Shown here one piece after another: positions 45,749 to 56,849 of a stretch of 64,000 nucleotides of DNA. This DNA is from Phyto melanocephala (taxonomy: Eukaryota > Arthropoda > Insecta > Diptera > Rhinophoridae): NCBI GenBank assembly GCA_941918925.1, contig OW799233.1, forward strand, positions 168,682,235-168,746,234, written 5' to 3'. Below the pieces are notes generated by a model. That model worked only from the letters and a program-made list of their open reading frames with translations. It did not search any database and was not told where the DNA came from. The position numbers and the translations under genes are program-made. Position 1 is the first letter of the stretch. Each line of letters opens with the position of its first letter.

Positions 45749-46120
45749 CCCAGCAAAAAAATCTATGACAAAAAAGTGATTTTGCAGGGGTTCAACTGGT
45801 GACGAAGTGATTTAATTTAGGTGAAGACACTAATGATTTTAACAATAGCGTGTCATTGGAGATCATGTGTTTACATGAATAAATCAATGAAATGCATTCC
45901 ATCCCAATAAGTGCATAGAACTCATGCATATTTAGTGAAAAGCATCGGATGAATTCTTTTAGATATTTTGCATGATGTTGCATTCACTTTTAAGCACTTC
46001 ATTTATGACAAATTATTTCGCATCCATGATGTCATTCAGAATGAATGCTTTAACACAATTGATTAAGAAGTCTTGTAAATGTAATTCGTTTTGCACTACT
46101 TCAAATTTTTTTTTTCTGGG
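45749..46120. mobile_element. MITE-like element with CCCAG termini
   Basis: A 372-bp block with ends CCCAGCAAAAAAAT and, inverted, CCCAGAAAAAAAAAATTT. Identical 6-bp flanks TACATA lie at 45743-45748 and 46121-46126, which may be a target duplication. The interior is slightly less AT-rich (many ATGCAT/ATTCAT motifs), with one 63-residue minus frame that has no recognisable motif. The class is unknown. Confidence 0.55.
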
Positions 46121-46295
46121 TACATATCTGTACATACATATCTAATTTTGGACAGGGCATTTTCCCGTTTCGATAAAATTTTATTAAGACCGTAGAGTAT
46201 TTCGAATAAATTGAACTACACGACCTTAACTTATAGAGAATCAATGAGTATGCAGTTACGTGATATTTCTGTGGAAGTGCCCGCAATTGTATATA

Positions 46296-46379
46296 TACCA
46301 CCCTACGTATACTTAATATGTAACCAATATTTGATATATATTAAGTATACGTACGGTTTGCCCATTTACTGACCGAATC
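46296..46379 (+). repeat. 84-bp direct repeat with internal palindrome, copy 1
   Basis: Starts 'taccaccctacg' and ends 'actgaccgaatc'. Inside, ACGTATACTTAATAT (46305-46319) and its exact complement ATATTAAGTATACGT (46338-46352) form a perfect 15-bp stem with an 18-nt loop. The second copy is at 46671-46754, 375 bp downstream. Confidence 0.85.
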
Positions 46380-46670
46380 GATATAAGTTTTTGCAGTTTT
46401 TGCTTCTGTCAAATAGTATAACAGACACTGTAAGTATGAAATTGATCCAAGTTCGATATCTTTTTAAAGATAATATTAAAAATTGATATAAAAGATGGAA
46501 ACATATTTAAATAATTATTACGATCATACCACTGTTAAAGAAACTTCCATACAATTAACCTCTTCCTATTACTCGCTCTATTAGTGTTAAAAATTTAGTG
46601 TATATTAATATATTTAAGACAAATTTCGAAACATAATATTGTTGTACAAAGAACAAATTGCGAAGATACA
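46380..46670 (+). repeat. Spacer unit between the two 84-bp repeats
   Basis: A diverged copy of this ~290-bp spacer lies at 47598-47877 (shared blocks: tcaaatagta, aacagacact, taagtat, acgatc, cattac, ttagtgttagaaat-like). The array was therefore at least a 2.x-fold tandem of roughly 375-bp units, later interrupted. Confidence 0.65.
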
Positions 46671-46754
46671 TACCACCCTACGTATACTTAATATGTAACC
46701 AATATTTCATGTATATTAAGTATACGTATTGTTTGCCCATTTACTGACCGAATC
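46671..46754 (+). repeat. 84-bp direct repeat with internal palindrome, copy 2
   Basis: Same 84-bp unit as 46296-46379, with a few substitutions in the loop and next to the right arm. The 15-bp inverted arms are retained exactly. Confidence 0.85.
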
Positions 46755-47597
46755 AGGGTTGTCCGATAGTTTTTTTACTTTTTCGCCAAATTCAATGTTA
46801 AAAGTCACCAAATTATGAAAAAAAAAAGATATTAAAAAAAAATTGTTTTTTAAAAATCAAAAAAAAAAAAAATAAATACGATCTGAATCGCTAAAAGTAA
46901 GAAGAAAAGTCTTTCTAATTGCAACAGAAAAGGGAGAGAAGAGTGGGTGATATTATCACATGTTATGTATACAATGCAAAAAATTTTTTGGGCCCAACAA
47001 AGCGGGTTCTACTAGTTTTTCTTAAAAACAAACAAAAATGATAAGTAAATACAAAAAAGGTAATATTTTTGTTATAAAATAGTTTTATTATATATTTAAT
47101 GCCGATATACACTTCGTCTTCACATTTTGTTGCTTGGAATGCATTTTTTGGGATTTAAATGAGAATATACAGAAGGAGTGCAACATGTGACAAATTACTG
47201 AAAATACTCTTTAATTTTTTAATATGTACATAACTATATACATGCATTTATATACTCGCAATTACGTTAAGGTAATAAGAAATAAAAAACGAAGGTAAAA
47301 GGATGCTAAATCATAATTCTTAATACACACCACATAAGGAAGCCTCTAAATTGTTCGGAAATACATGAATGCCTCAAATTCAATACATACAAATACCAGA
47401 GTAAAATTTATTTTTGTTTGTTTTACTTTAACGAATCTCAAAACAAATTCATGGCTTCTGAAAATTAGCCAAGAAAATACTCAACTATTTTCTAAATCGC
47501 CATATATTCCCCATGTCGATAAATCGAAAATTAGGACGCCAAACAAGTTTTGTAATCGCCACGTTTGTCAAGAAATTGCCAGACCTGACAACCGAAT

Positions 47598-47877
47598 CGG
47601 AAAATATTGCTCCACTTTTTGCATCTATCAAATAGTAAAACAGACACTTTAAGTATAACGTCGATATCCTTTTTAAGAAAATGTTGAAAATTAGTAAAAA
47701 AGATAAAAATTAAAATTTTTAATACGATCGTATTACTGCTAAAAGAACCTCCATATAATTAAGCTCTTTCTATTTTTCGCTATATTAGCGTTAGAAATAC
47801 AGTGTGTTTTAATCTTTTTAAAACGAATTTTAAAACATTTAATGTTACTGCAAAAATAATATATTGTGAGGATGCAA
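47598..47877 (+). repeat. Diverged third spacer unit
   Basis: Shares the ordered motifs of 46380-46670. It is preceded by 'cctgacaaccgaatcgg', comparable to 'actgaccgaatcg' at the end of the 84-bp repeat, but the palindrome is not recognisable here. The 95-residue frame at 47365-47652 runs into this repeat and is not supported as a gene. Confidence 0.6.
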
Positions 47878-48743
47878 ATGTGCGCTTAAGTATTTTTGTT
47901 TCTGCCTAGAAAATTATTTTTAATAATTTTCTATTTTGCATCTAACAACATTGTGTACGAAGTCTTGCTGATGCAATCCTTGGTTTTGAAGTTATACAAT
48001 TTAAGGTCCTTTTAATGTTTTCTTAGTTCACTGTATTCTGCTGGTCAAGCGCTTTAATTTGATGGCAATATTGTTGCTGAGAAGGTTATAATTGCAATAT
48101 TTCACCCTTTATATGATTTTTTACAAACATTGAGTCGGATAAAGAGCATATATATTTTCTAATACTAGATTTGACAAATATATAAATTAATTTTATGACA
48201 TTTTGTACTTTACGTTTTTATAGTGAATCATATACTAGTCAAGTTTTTTCATTTGTCACAAATACCAATACCCTAGGTTATCTTAGAATTAGAATAAATA
48301 GATTTCGGTTTATTACTTTTAGAAAAATCATAAAAATATATGTATTCTAAATATTGTCAAACCGATTTTCCAGTTTTTCCTCAGCATTAATCTTCGAGAC
48401 TCTGGCTTTTAGCCTGCTGAATTTAAAGTGTACCAAAAATTGTTTGGAAGCATTAGTAACTTTATATATTATTACGAAAAATTTTAAATTATTTCTGCCT
48501 ATCACTATGCCTATTAGTGGCTGATTTGTTCCAAATCTTAAAGCAATGCTCTAAAAGTAGCAGCAAATATATTTAACGTGCCGATTATTGTCAGATTTGT
48601 TCAAAATCTTTTAGCAATAGCATCAGAGGTATATCGATCTATAATTAGTATGATTTTTGTTTACAATTTTAATTTTTGAAGGTAAAAATATTTTCATATT
48701 CCAAAAAGTTATTGTGAGTAAGAGATTCCGGTTTTAATTAATA
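47878..48743. other. AT-rich stretch upstream of a recombinase relic
   Basis: About 870 bp; no coding frame, no repeat recognised. If the downstream element has a left terminus it should be in here, but I could not identify one. Confidence 0.4.
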
Positions 48744-49719
48744 AAAAGGCTCTTGACGATCAGTGCAACCAAAAGCGGTCGAAAAAAGTTATATTGCCAT
48801 CAAAATCTGATATTAAGGAATTAAATTCGTATCTTAAAAATAAAATGTTAGATAGCATCGGTGTATTGGAAAGCAAATTTGGCGTAAAGTGTTGGACAGA
48901 ATTACTGAAATCATCCTTAATATTAATTCAAATTTTTAAAAGAAGAAGGGCAGGAGCAATTGAGCGTCTGACAATTAACATCTATTTAAATAAGGAGATT
49001 CTAACAGAAAGCGTTGAAAATGACATCTTACAAAACATATCCGAAGACCCTGTTTTATTTGCAAAGCAGTTCGTCCGTTTTACATTGTGCGGCAAACTTG
49101 ACAGGACTGTAAGCATGCTTTTGTGTCCCTTATACAGAACAGCGATTGACTTAGTTCTTAAATGCAGACTTCAAGCAGGAATACTGAAAACAAATGAATA
49201 TATCTTCTCGAAGAAAGGAACAGCATAATTGTCCAAACAAAACTTTAGAGCTTGGTCATTACTCAAGCAGTTTTCTATAGAGTGTGGAGCTCAAATTCCC
49301 GAAAGCTTGAGAGGAACGTACTTAAGAAAACATATAGCGACTCACAAGTCTTTGCTAAAGAAGAGTCTACAGTTGATCAGGTTGCCAATTTCATGGGACA
49401 TCATAAAGATATACACGAGAATGGTTATAGAATTTCTGTACCAGTTGCGGAAATAACACGAGTGTGAAAGCTTCTAATATCTGCGATAGGAGATGATGAT
49501 GATAATGACGAGGATAATGAATACGATAACGATGTTGAAGAGCGGGACAACGATAATGAAAATCAACATAACAATAACAATGTCAAAAACCAGAATAATA
49601 ATATAAACGATACAAATAATGATAATCCAATTAATGATGATGTAGATCAAAACAGAATTGCGGATAATGACGACCCAGACTTTGATTTAAATCTGAAATA
49701 TTTCCAAAAGGCTGTCTGA
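48744..49719 (+). pseudogene. Crypton-like tyrosine recombinase, broken by stop codons and a frameshift
   Basis: The frame opens upstream of SKKVILPSKSDIKELNSYLK without a clear ATG. It continues CWTELLKSSLILIQIFKRRR and AGAIERLTI (the first catalytic Arg block, usual form RRPGEI), then FVRFTLCGKLDRTV (the Lys block). An in-frame TAA follows KKGTA at 49226-49228. The next part, LKQFSIECGAQIPESLRGTY and LRKHIATH, carries the His block. One frame over it continues VANFMGHHKDIHENGYRISV, with the Gly-His and final Tyr. After a TGA comes an acidic, Asn-rich tail (GDDDDNDEDNEYDND...) to the TGA near 49719. The residue order R-K-H-GH-Y fits the tyrosine recombinase domain of Crypton-type elements and their insect relatives. 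Two stops and one frameshift make it inactive. A different YR group is possible. Confidence 0.65.
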
Positions 49720-52700
49720 CGTAAATTGTTAAATCGTCTTCGTTATCTATAAGCATTTAGAAACTATATACTTTACGAGGTTGGTAATGAATACTGTAGA
49801 AATCATAATGGCTATTAAAATAGTACCAGTTTTTTAAATGAAACTTTTGGCAACAGTACGTTGAAGAAAAAGTAAAAGTACACAAGTGTGTGTTTAAAAT
49901 TTCAATATTATATTATATAAGCAGATAATAAATAAGGGGCTTAAATAGCAACACTTTTTCAGTGTTTAATAAATCTGCAGCAAAAGTTCAATTATTGCAA
50001 AGAGATGATTGGTGGAGAACTTGTTAGGATAAATTTGGTATAAACTGTTGAAACATATATATAAATTGGGTAGTGAAATTATTTCAAATTTTAAATATTT
50101 TAATACTACTACTAGTTGTACATATTTGTGTATAAAGCATAGTAACAGAATGTCATTCACTTGCAGTGCTGAAGTGGGTATGTATCAAACACAGATATAT
50201 GGGTAGTAAGAACAGAATAATAAACTTTTTAACCTCAAAAGATGCAGTAAATTAAACAAACTCCATCCATTTTTTTAATTTTGTACGCAGATTTTATTAT
50301 TTGTTTTAGTGGCGAAATTTTCTTAATATGCTTGAAAATACAAGTAAATCGAAATAAACTTGTGCTCGCAATAAAAACTTTCACAAACAATTTTACGCTG
50401 TTTATAACTTGTTTTCATTGCCTTAGTGGTAGAGAAATAAAAAACAAACATTAAAAATTGTACACAAATGATTCTTTTTTAACCGAAATTTATTGAAGTT
50501 TAAGAATGTACCAAAAGACAAACAGAAAAATTTAAAAAATACTCTGCTCAGCAGCCCAGCTACCAACTGAAGATTGCAACAGCTGAAAAAGACAATATAT
50601 TAACGTAAATAACAAACAATTTTATAGAGTTTTACTTAATGGCAATTTTATTCAAAATATATTTTCATTTGCATAAGTAGTATAGAGCGAATATAGTTAA
50701 GGCTAGATTTAAAATTTTAAACACAAGCAATAATATATAGTATCTAATACATACGAATGATTTAGAAATTTGAAAATGTTTATGTTTCATTTTCTTGAAT
50801 AAACATTGTGACCACAGAAGAAATTGCTTGTGAAAGCCCAAGGCCGTATTAAGGGATTTGATATAACAGCATTCTTACTTATATGTGCACAAAGAATCAT
50901 ACGCTCATTTGAAAGTTAACCACATACTTTCAAATAAACTCAATACAAAAGCAATCAAAAAAGAAAGAAACAAATATAAACAAATAACTAGTAAAAGTGT
51001 CAATAACGACTGTGGCAAAACCAACCATCCAAATAAATAGAAACAAAGAAATTGTGATCATTGTAATTGTTGCTGGTTTAGTACTATTTTTAAAATAAAT
51101 TATTTAAAGTTGTTTTATACAGAATTTCAACTAATAACCACTTCACAAATGCAATGTGAAGTCACAAAAGTCAAGCGCAAATGCCTGCAACGGCACAGGA
51201 CTCAGTGTGATCGGGGTAAGTTTGTAATCTCTAGGTAACGAGAGGGATCAGACAGGGACCCGTTTATGAAATAAGTCTGCGTCGATATTCCCCCTACATA
51301 TATCTATAAGAGTTAAACTTAAGTGTTTGTCCTCACAATTATATTTTTTTAAAGAAAATAACTTTAATATTGAATTAAAAGTTATAGTTGCATTAAAGAA
51401 TTACCGGATGTGTAGCAAATATTTTGTGAAAATTAAAAAAGTAGAAGTGTAAAAGAATAATATTTATGTAGGTTTATAAAATGAAACACACGTTTGGTTT
51501 AATTTTAATGAGTTAAACATTTATTGTTTTAAATTTAAGTAACGTCTTTGTGCTTCATCGTCCAAACCTTTTCTGACTCCTTTCCAAAAAATGTTCGTTG
51601 TCTGATCACAACTCGTTCAAAGTCATTTCGTTCGTTACAATTATGTCAATACCCGTCCGTATCAAAGCACACAGAGTTGCCAAAAAGAGTGGCCACTTCT
51701 ATTACGATAAGAAAATGCTCATGCAAATTTTCACTTAATGGAAATCCTCAAAAACGGTAAAGTTCCCATTGCAAAATTCTGTTAAATAAATACACAAAAG
51801 TAATCGATAGAAACTAGGTAAAATGGTTTATGTCGTATTTATTAATTTTTAACTAAAAAAAAGATAATGCTCATTAAAGCCTTAAACACTTTAGAAAATT
51901 TACATATAAATAAGAAAACAAAACTTTCATAAGAAGAGCTAAAGTAGCTTCTGTTGATTAAATCAATAAGGCATTGAAACATATAAATGTATAGAAAATA
52001 TATGAATATAAGAAACAAAAGATAATGTTAAAGTATTTAATAGTGTCACATTAATATCTTCGTATCTCAGTAATATAAAACGATATTTCAATATCATACA
52101 TATATTTTTATCTTCAAATTTAAAACAAATTGAAAAAAAAGCAAGTGAGTCTTCAGGTATATTGCTAATAACTACACATATAGAGAACAATAAAAAAATT
52201 TTACGAAAAAAATAAATAACAACGATACAAGTGAATACCTTACTCAAGTGCAATTTCAATTAAAGTATAGAGATTTTTTTTTCTTTATATCCATATTGTA
52301 TTGCCACTTATGGATATGACGGTATTAAAGTAATAAATTTTAAATTGTTTTTTTATACAACAGTGAACATGAAAATCTACTTTCGTCTATACACTCTTAA
52401 AAAACTGTTATAAGATGTATATGTAGGTATGTATATACAAATACATAAGTATTTACATACAAACATACATAAATAAGTACTAAGTACTTATGTAGACAAA
52501 CAAAGAACCTTATACTTGACACAGAAATTCACACATCAATAGAAACAATAAAACAATAATAAAAGCGATAAAAGAAGGCCAACAATATTGAAACCAAATA
52601 AGAAAAAATGTATCCATAGGAAACGAAAATCGATAATGTTTTTTTAAAAAAGACACATAAAATATAAATTCAATAAATATGTATATTATCTTAAATATAG

Positions 52701-52798
52701 AAGACAAAATGCGAGTACTTTCACCATGACACTTTTTGTTTTCTTTTCTTTATCACATACTGTGTAAATTTGTAATACATAAGCAATACATACTTGTC
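49720..52798. other. AT-rich stretch; weak candidate exon at 51149-51215
   Basis: About 3.1 kb without a recognised gene. From 50940 to 51215 the plus strand resembles fly 5' UTR sequence (runs such as aaacaaatataaacaaataac) and ends in a short ATG-led frame and a donor-like GGG|GTAAGT; see the findings. Around 52400-52500 there is a degenerate ATAC microsatellite with the palindrome AAGTACTAAGTACTT. Confidence 0.4.
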
Positions 52799-52987
52799 TA
52801 ATTCACAAGGGTTTCCTAGGTGTCGTATTGTCCTAAAGTTAGAGATTTCCAATATATTAAAATAATTGAAAAATTTTCATCAGTTATTGTAAAACTTTTA
52901 GGCGTTTTTAAAAATTTAAAAAGTTATGACATTATGACAATACGACAATACGATAATACGACACTTAAAAACACCTTTGTAAATTAG
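52799..52987. mobile_element. Small foldback MITE-like element
   Basis: A 189-bp inverted structure. The left arm is CTAATTCACAAGGGT, then GGTGTCGTATTGTC. The right arm, reversed, is CTAATTTACAAAGGTG, then AAGTGTCGTATTATCG, followed by extra GTATTGTC units (a short run near 52937-52961). There is no coding content and no clear target duplication. Confidence 0.6.
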
Positions 52988-53149
52988 CCACAAGGGGTTT
53001 TTGTTTTTTTTTATCATGGACCTAAAGTAATTGTTATCTTGTTATTTTTCTGTTCTGTGCAATTTTTAAATTATTGTAAAATGCATAACATTTTGTTTAC
53101 CGTAGCCAATATAAATGCGAAATATTTTTTTATTCGTAAGTAACCTGTG

Positions 53150-53838
53150 GTGCACAAGGGTATATTTAGCTATGTCATTCCTTTTGTAATTTCTGTAATT
53201 TTAGAGGAGTCGATTAAGCACTAACCGTCTGTCCGTCTGCCCGTCTGTCCGTGTGTTGGTTGAAATCAACTTTTAGAAGCAACTGCATGTTCCTTAGATC
53301 TTAGATCCTTAGATAGTATGGTATTATTCTCTTGGAAATCTCCAGGAATGAATCGCTATTGAAATTCAGCACAATCGCCCCATAACTTTCTGAGATATGA
53401 GCAAAAAACCACGACCACCTCGTTTTTTTCACAATTACAACAACAACCTACATACATACTGGTTAAAGTAAACGTGGCATCGAATTCCAGCTGAGCCAAA
53501 AAAATTTTATTTTATTTAATATATTCTTTATATTCTTTATATTTTATTATTTTTTTATATTTTTTTTTAATTTTTTTAAAAAATTTTTTAAAAAATTTTT
53601 TAAACAAATTTTTAAAATATTTTTAAAATTTTTTTTTTAAATTTTTTTAAAATTTTTTTTTGTAATTTTTTTTATTATTGTTTTTTTATTTTTAAAATAT
53701 TTTTTTTTTAATTTTTTTTTGTACGTACGTATTTTATATGAGATGAATGGTGATACAAACAATTGTTATTGCATGACTACACGTTGTGAAGGGTATATAA
53801 GATTCGGCACGGCCGAATACTTGTTACTTGTTACTTGT
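53150..53838 (-). repeat. Family B dispersed repeat, copy 2
   Basis: Minus-strand copy. The left end is diverged ('gtgcacaagggtatattta'); a GTCY microsatellite lies at 53226-53256 (gtctgtccgtctgcccgtct). It carries the tRNA-like block at 53461-53498, a T-rich tract at 53500-53720 and the right end 'gggtatataagattcggc' with the ATTCGGC-acg-GCCGAAT hairpin. The tandem 'ttgttacttgttacttgt' follows. Confidence 0.8.
53461..53498 (+). other. tRNA-like 3' half inside family B copy 2
   Basis: Reads 'ggttaaagtaaacgtgg', then CATCGAATTCCAGCTGAGCC and an A-run. It corresponds base for base to the minus strand of 25193-25230 apart from two substitutions (g/c and c/t) that weaken the T-arm-like stem. It is preserved with the adjacent A/T-rich tail. 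Confidence 0.4.
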
Positions 53839-53999
53839 TTTTTATTTTATTTTTTTTTTTGTTTTAAACTTTTTGGTTTACTTTGCAAATTATATTAAAA
53901 TTTGTAGCTGTACATACTCTACAGTATTATATAACCTATAGTATTACATAAAAAATTTTTTTAAGATTTACCTTACAAAACCAACGCAATTATGGTTGG

Positions 54000-54640
54000 T
54001 TAGTTGGTTAACGTGGTAGTTCACTGCACGCAAACAGTCAACCACGTGACCGTGAGGTATCTCAGTAGATAATTCAGTCCAACTTCAGATATTGCAGAGA
54101 GGCCATTCAGTACATGTTCGTCCAGAAGTCTGCGTCTCTTAGCCGCTAGTTCAGCACCTTCGTAGAGAAGGTGGAAAACCTTCTTTCTAACCACACAGCT
54201 GCAACAATGGTCGTTCGATGGAAGTCCGAGTTGACTTGCATGTTTGCCTAACATCTAGTGACCCGTAAATTCCTCCAGCAACCTCCGATTTCGACTAGTA
54301 AGTTGCAATGTACGCCGTATATCAAAAGACCGCCACGTAAGCCGTGTAACCTTACACGTACTCAATCCACGCCACCTGTAATCGGCCTTCTGGAGAGAGT
54401 GTCTAGAGATTCTTCTTTTATTAGTCCCTAATGGGATTACAACTGTATTTGCGTTAGAGATATCCAATCAGATCTTCTCCTGGCTATCTAATCAGCCGTT
54501 ACTAGAGTAACGTCAGCCCATTTACCAAGACTTAACAGTTCCTTTCTACATTGGCCAACTTAATTAGATGTAGTAATGTACGACCTGAGTGACAAGATTG
54601 TCGCCTGACTGTCGACAAATATACGCAAACATTATAAAGG
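54000..54640 (-). pseudogene. Non-LTR retrotransposon C-terminal fragment (RNase H end and tail)
   Basis: On the minus strand, across frames: SLGKWADVTL (end of an RNase H domain; relatives continue WVPGH), then the frame 54255-54467 (ADYRWRGLSTCKVTRLTWRS, FDIRRTLQLTSRNRRLLEEF, TGH), then 54021-54254 (LGKHASQLGLPSNDHCCSC). This is the zinc-knuckle-like 'lG.HA.rlGl..n..CrsC' tail of I/jockey-type ORF2 proteins, followed by LHLLCECPAL-type sequence (here FHLLYEGAELAAKRRR). It is interrupted by stops and frameshifts. The reverse transcriptase part is absent. It lies just beyond family B copy 2. Confidence 0.7.
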
Positions 54641-55894
54641 AATTCATTAGGTATGCATATGGTACGAGTAAAACAGAGGCAAATCCGTGGTAATACCACA
54701 TATATAAAGTCACGGCAATATCATCCACAAACCATGGGGCTTAAAAATTTAATAACTTTTTCGTTTATATAATTATTTTTTACACACAATTAATTATTTT
54801 TTTTTTCACAACTAAACAGAGAACCATAATAATAAAAATATTTCGTTTTTTAAATAATCGAAAAAACTATTTGAACGCAAAGAGCATATCGTTGACATTT
54901 TAGCGTTAAAGTTTCGCCTACTGAAGCAATGACTCCATTACCGCGATGACGTATGATATTTGCCTCGCACTAGAAGACCACGTTTTATTTGAATTGTAAA
55001 AAATGTTGACCTAGCAGGCACTTTAGAAAAATATTTACTATTATTGCTACATAAGGTGCAATTGGTATAATAATTAAAACGTGCAGATCATCGGTAATAG
55101 CTTAATTAAGCAGTTAGTTTTCAACAGCTGACCAAAAATGAAAACGAATTTATTGAATATCTAAATAACTTCATTTCATTTGAAAAAATTTATTAATAAA
55201 CAGGACTGTAGGTCTTGAGGTTCTGAATATAAAAGAACGATTAACGCCAATTATATCTGACTAGGTATACAGAATGCTGTGGCATTACTACTGAAAATAT
55301 CAACGGGCGTCAGTTCTTCAAAAAAAAAAAAGACAGAAGTATTGTAACGATAAACATTTTTCTCTTGAAAATGGTCCTTGTTTGTAGTCTTAAGAGTGTT
55401 CAAATTGCTCGAGACAAAAAAAAAATTCTACTTATATAGTAAATGTGAAAATTTGTTCTTTGATGTTTGCTACTCAATCACACAAAAATGGCTTAACGTA
55501 ACTAAATTAAAATTGACCAACATATAGACAACCATCTAGTTTGAAAAATAGGCTAAAGAGTAGCCTACGATACGATAATCAAACAAATTCACGGAAACAT
55601 GCAATAAATATATTTTTTGTATTTAGTTGTTCAGTTGTTTAAAGGTTTTGAGTGTTAAATTTTTACCCAATCACGAAAAAAATTACAAAACGCATTATGA
55701 AAGTAATTTTTACGAATAATAACCAGGCTTTCATGGTTACATCTCAGCTAGTCAAGAAGCGAATCTGTGTTTTTTTCGAAATAAGTTTTTAGACTTTCTT
55801 TGGTAATTTGTTATCAATCTTTAAGCTCATAAGAAGCTCGAAAAATTCGGTTTATTGGTACATAATTAAATTTTAGATATTCGTTTCAGTACAA
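54641..55894. other. AT-rich stretch, nothing recognised
   Basis: About 1.25 kb, no coding frame or repeat identified. Confidence 0.5.
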
Positions 55895-56038
55895 ACAAGT
55901 AAGAGCACTATATTCGGCTGTGCCGAATCTTTTATACCCACCACCAATTTTGTGTACATTTAAAGCACAATATTTATTATTTTGTTAATCATTATGGAAT
56001 AATCTCTTTATAATAAAATATGTATCACTTTCTTTGTA

Positions 56039-56654
56039 GAGGGTGGTTAAATTTTAAGGGCCCATGTTGAAGGTGAACTACACCTAGTCTTTAAATTTGT
56101 TTTCTGCATTTCATTTGATATTTCTCAATCTCAAACTTACTCAATTTGATCCGTGGAAAGATACGCAAGTGAGCAACGCTTTAAAGTAATTCAGGTTTTT
56201 TAAAAAATGGTCGTTCAAATCAAAATGCATTTTGTGCACTTCGTAATTCTTTTGATCAACATAATCGTTCAAATTCGTCCACAATCGGGAGAATTGTAAA
56301 AAATATTTAAATTTCTGCAAAACAGGTCTGTATAAAATGTTAGAAAATCTGTGAATGCCTTCTTAGTTCGTTGAATGGGAACTATTGCTCTTTTTTGCTA
56401 TAGTGTGGCAAAAGAGCAGTCAACCTCGACTCATCATCATGCCCAACAATTGAGCATCAACATTGTCATTGAAAATTTGGACCATCAGATAGAGGAGTGG
56501 CGCCTAGGATGGGGGGGCCATTTGGCTGATATTTTGTTAAATACACAATTGAACCATACAAATATTATAATTACAAAAAGAAATAACATTAATATCCTTA
56601 ATAATTTGTGTTTTATTTAAATTCAACATCGGTCCTTAAAATTTAACCACCCTT
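56039..56654 (+). mobile_element. MarN reference copy (616-bp deleted mariner)
   Basis: Best-preserved MarN, with TA flanks (56037-56038, 56655-56656) and inverted ends GAGGGTGGTTAAATTTTAAG / CCTTAAAATTTAACCACCCTT. The relic starts RYASEQRFKVIQVF and has a shifted FCALRNSFDQHN block (helix-turn-helix region, compare EQRLKIVQIYFENN...LRPFYGRHN at 29551). It ends with WGGHLADILL (compare RGGHMPEIIF). The catalytic core is absent. The 81-residue frame 56375-56620 covers the tail but its N-terminal part is not transposase-like. Confidence 0.85.
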
Positions 56655-56849
56655 TATAACTTCGATATGCTACTAAAATGCTTTTGTAAATGTAGTCTTT
56701 CAATGAAAGTGGGCGTTAAAGTAGGCGTGTCAATAAAGTTTCTGCTAATAAATACAACTTAGATATTTCAATATAGTCTTTTATTTTCCCAACAACTTTG
56801 TCAATAGAGAAATTACATGAATTAAAGATAAACCGTTATATAGGAGGTA

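Noticed and set aside
51548..51760. 70-residue plus-strand frame with several Ser/Thr/Arg residues
   Set aside because: No recognisable homology, no start context and no splice support.
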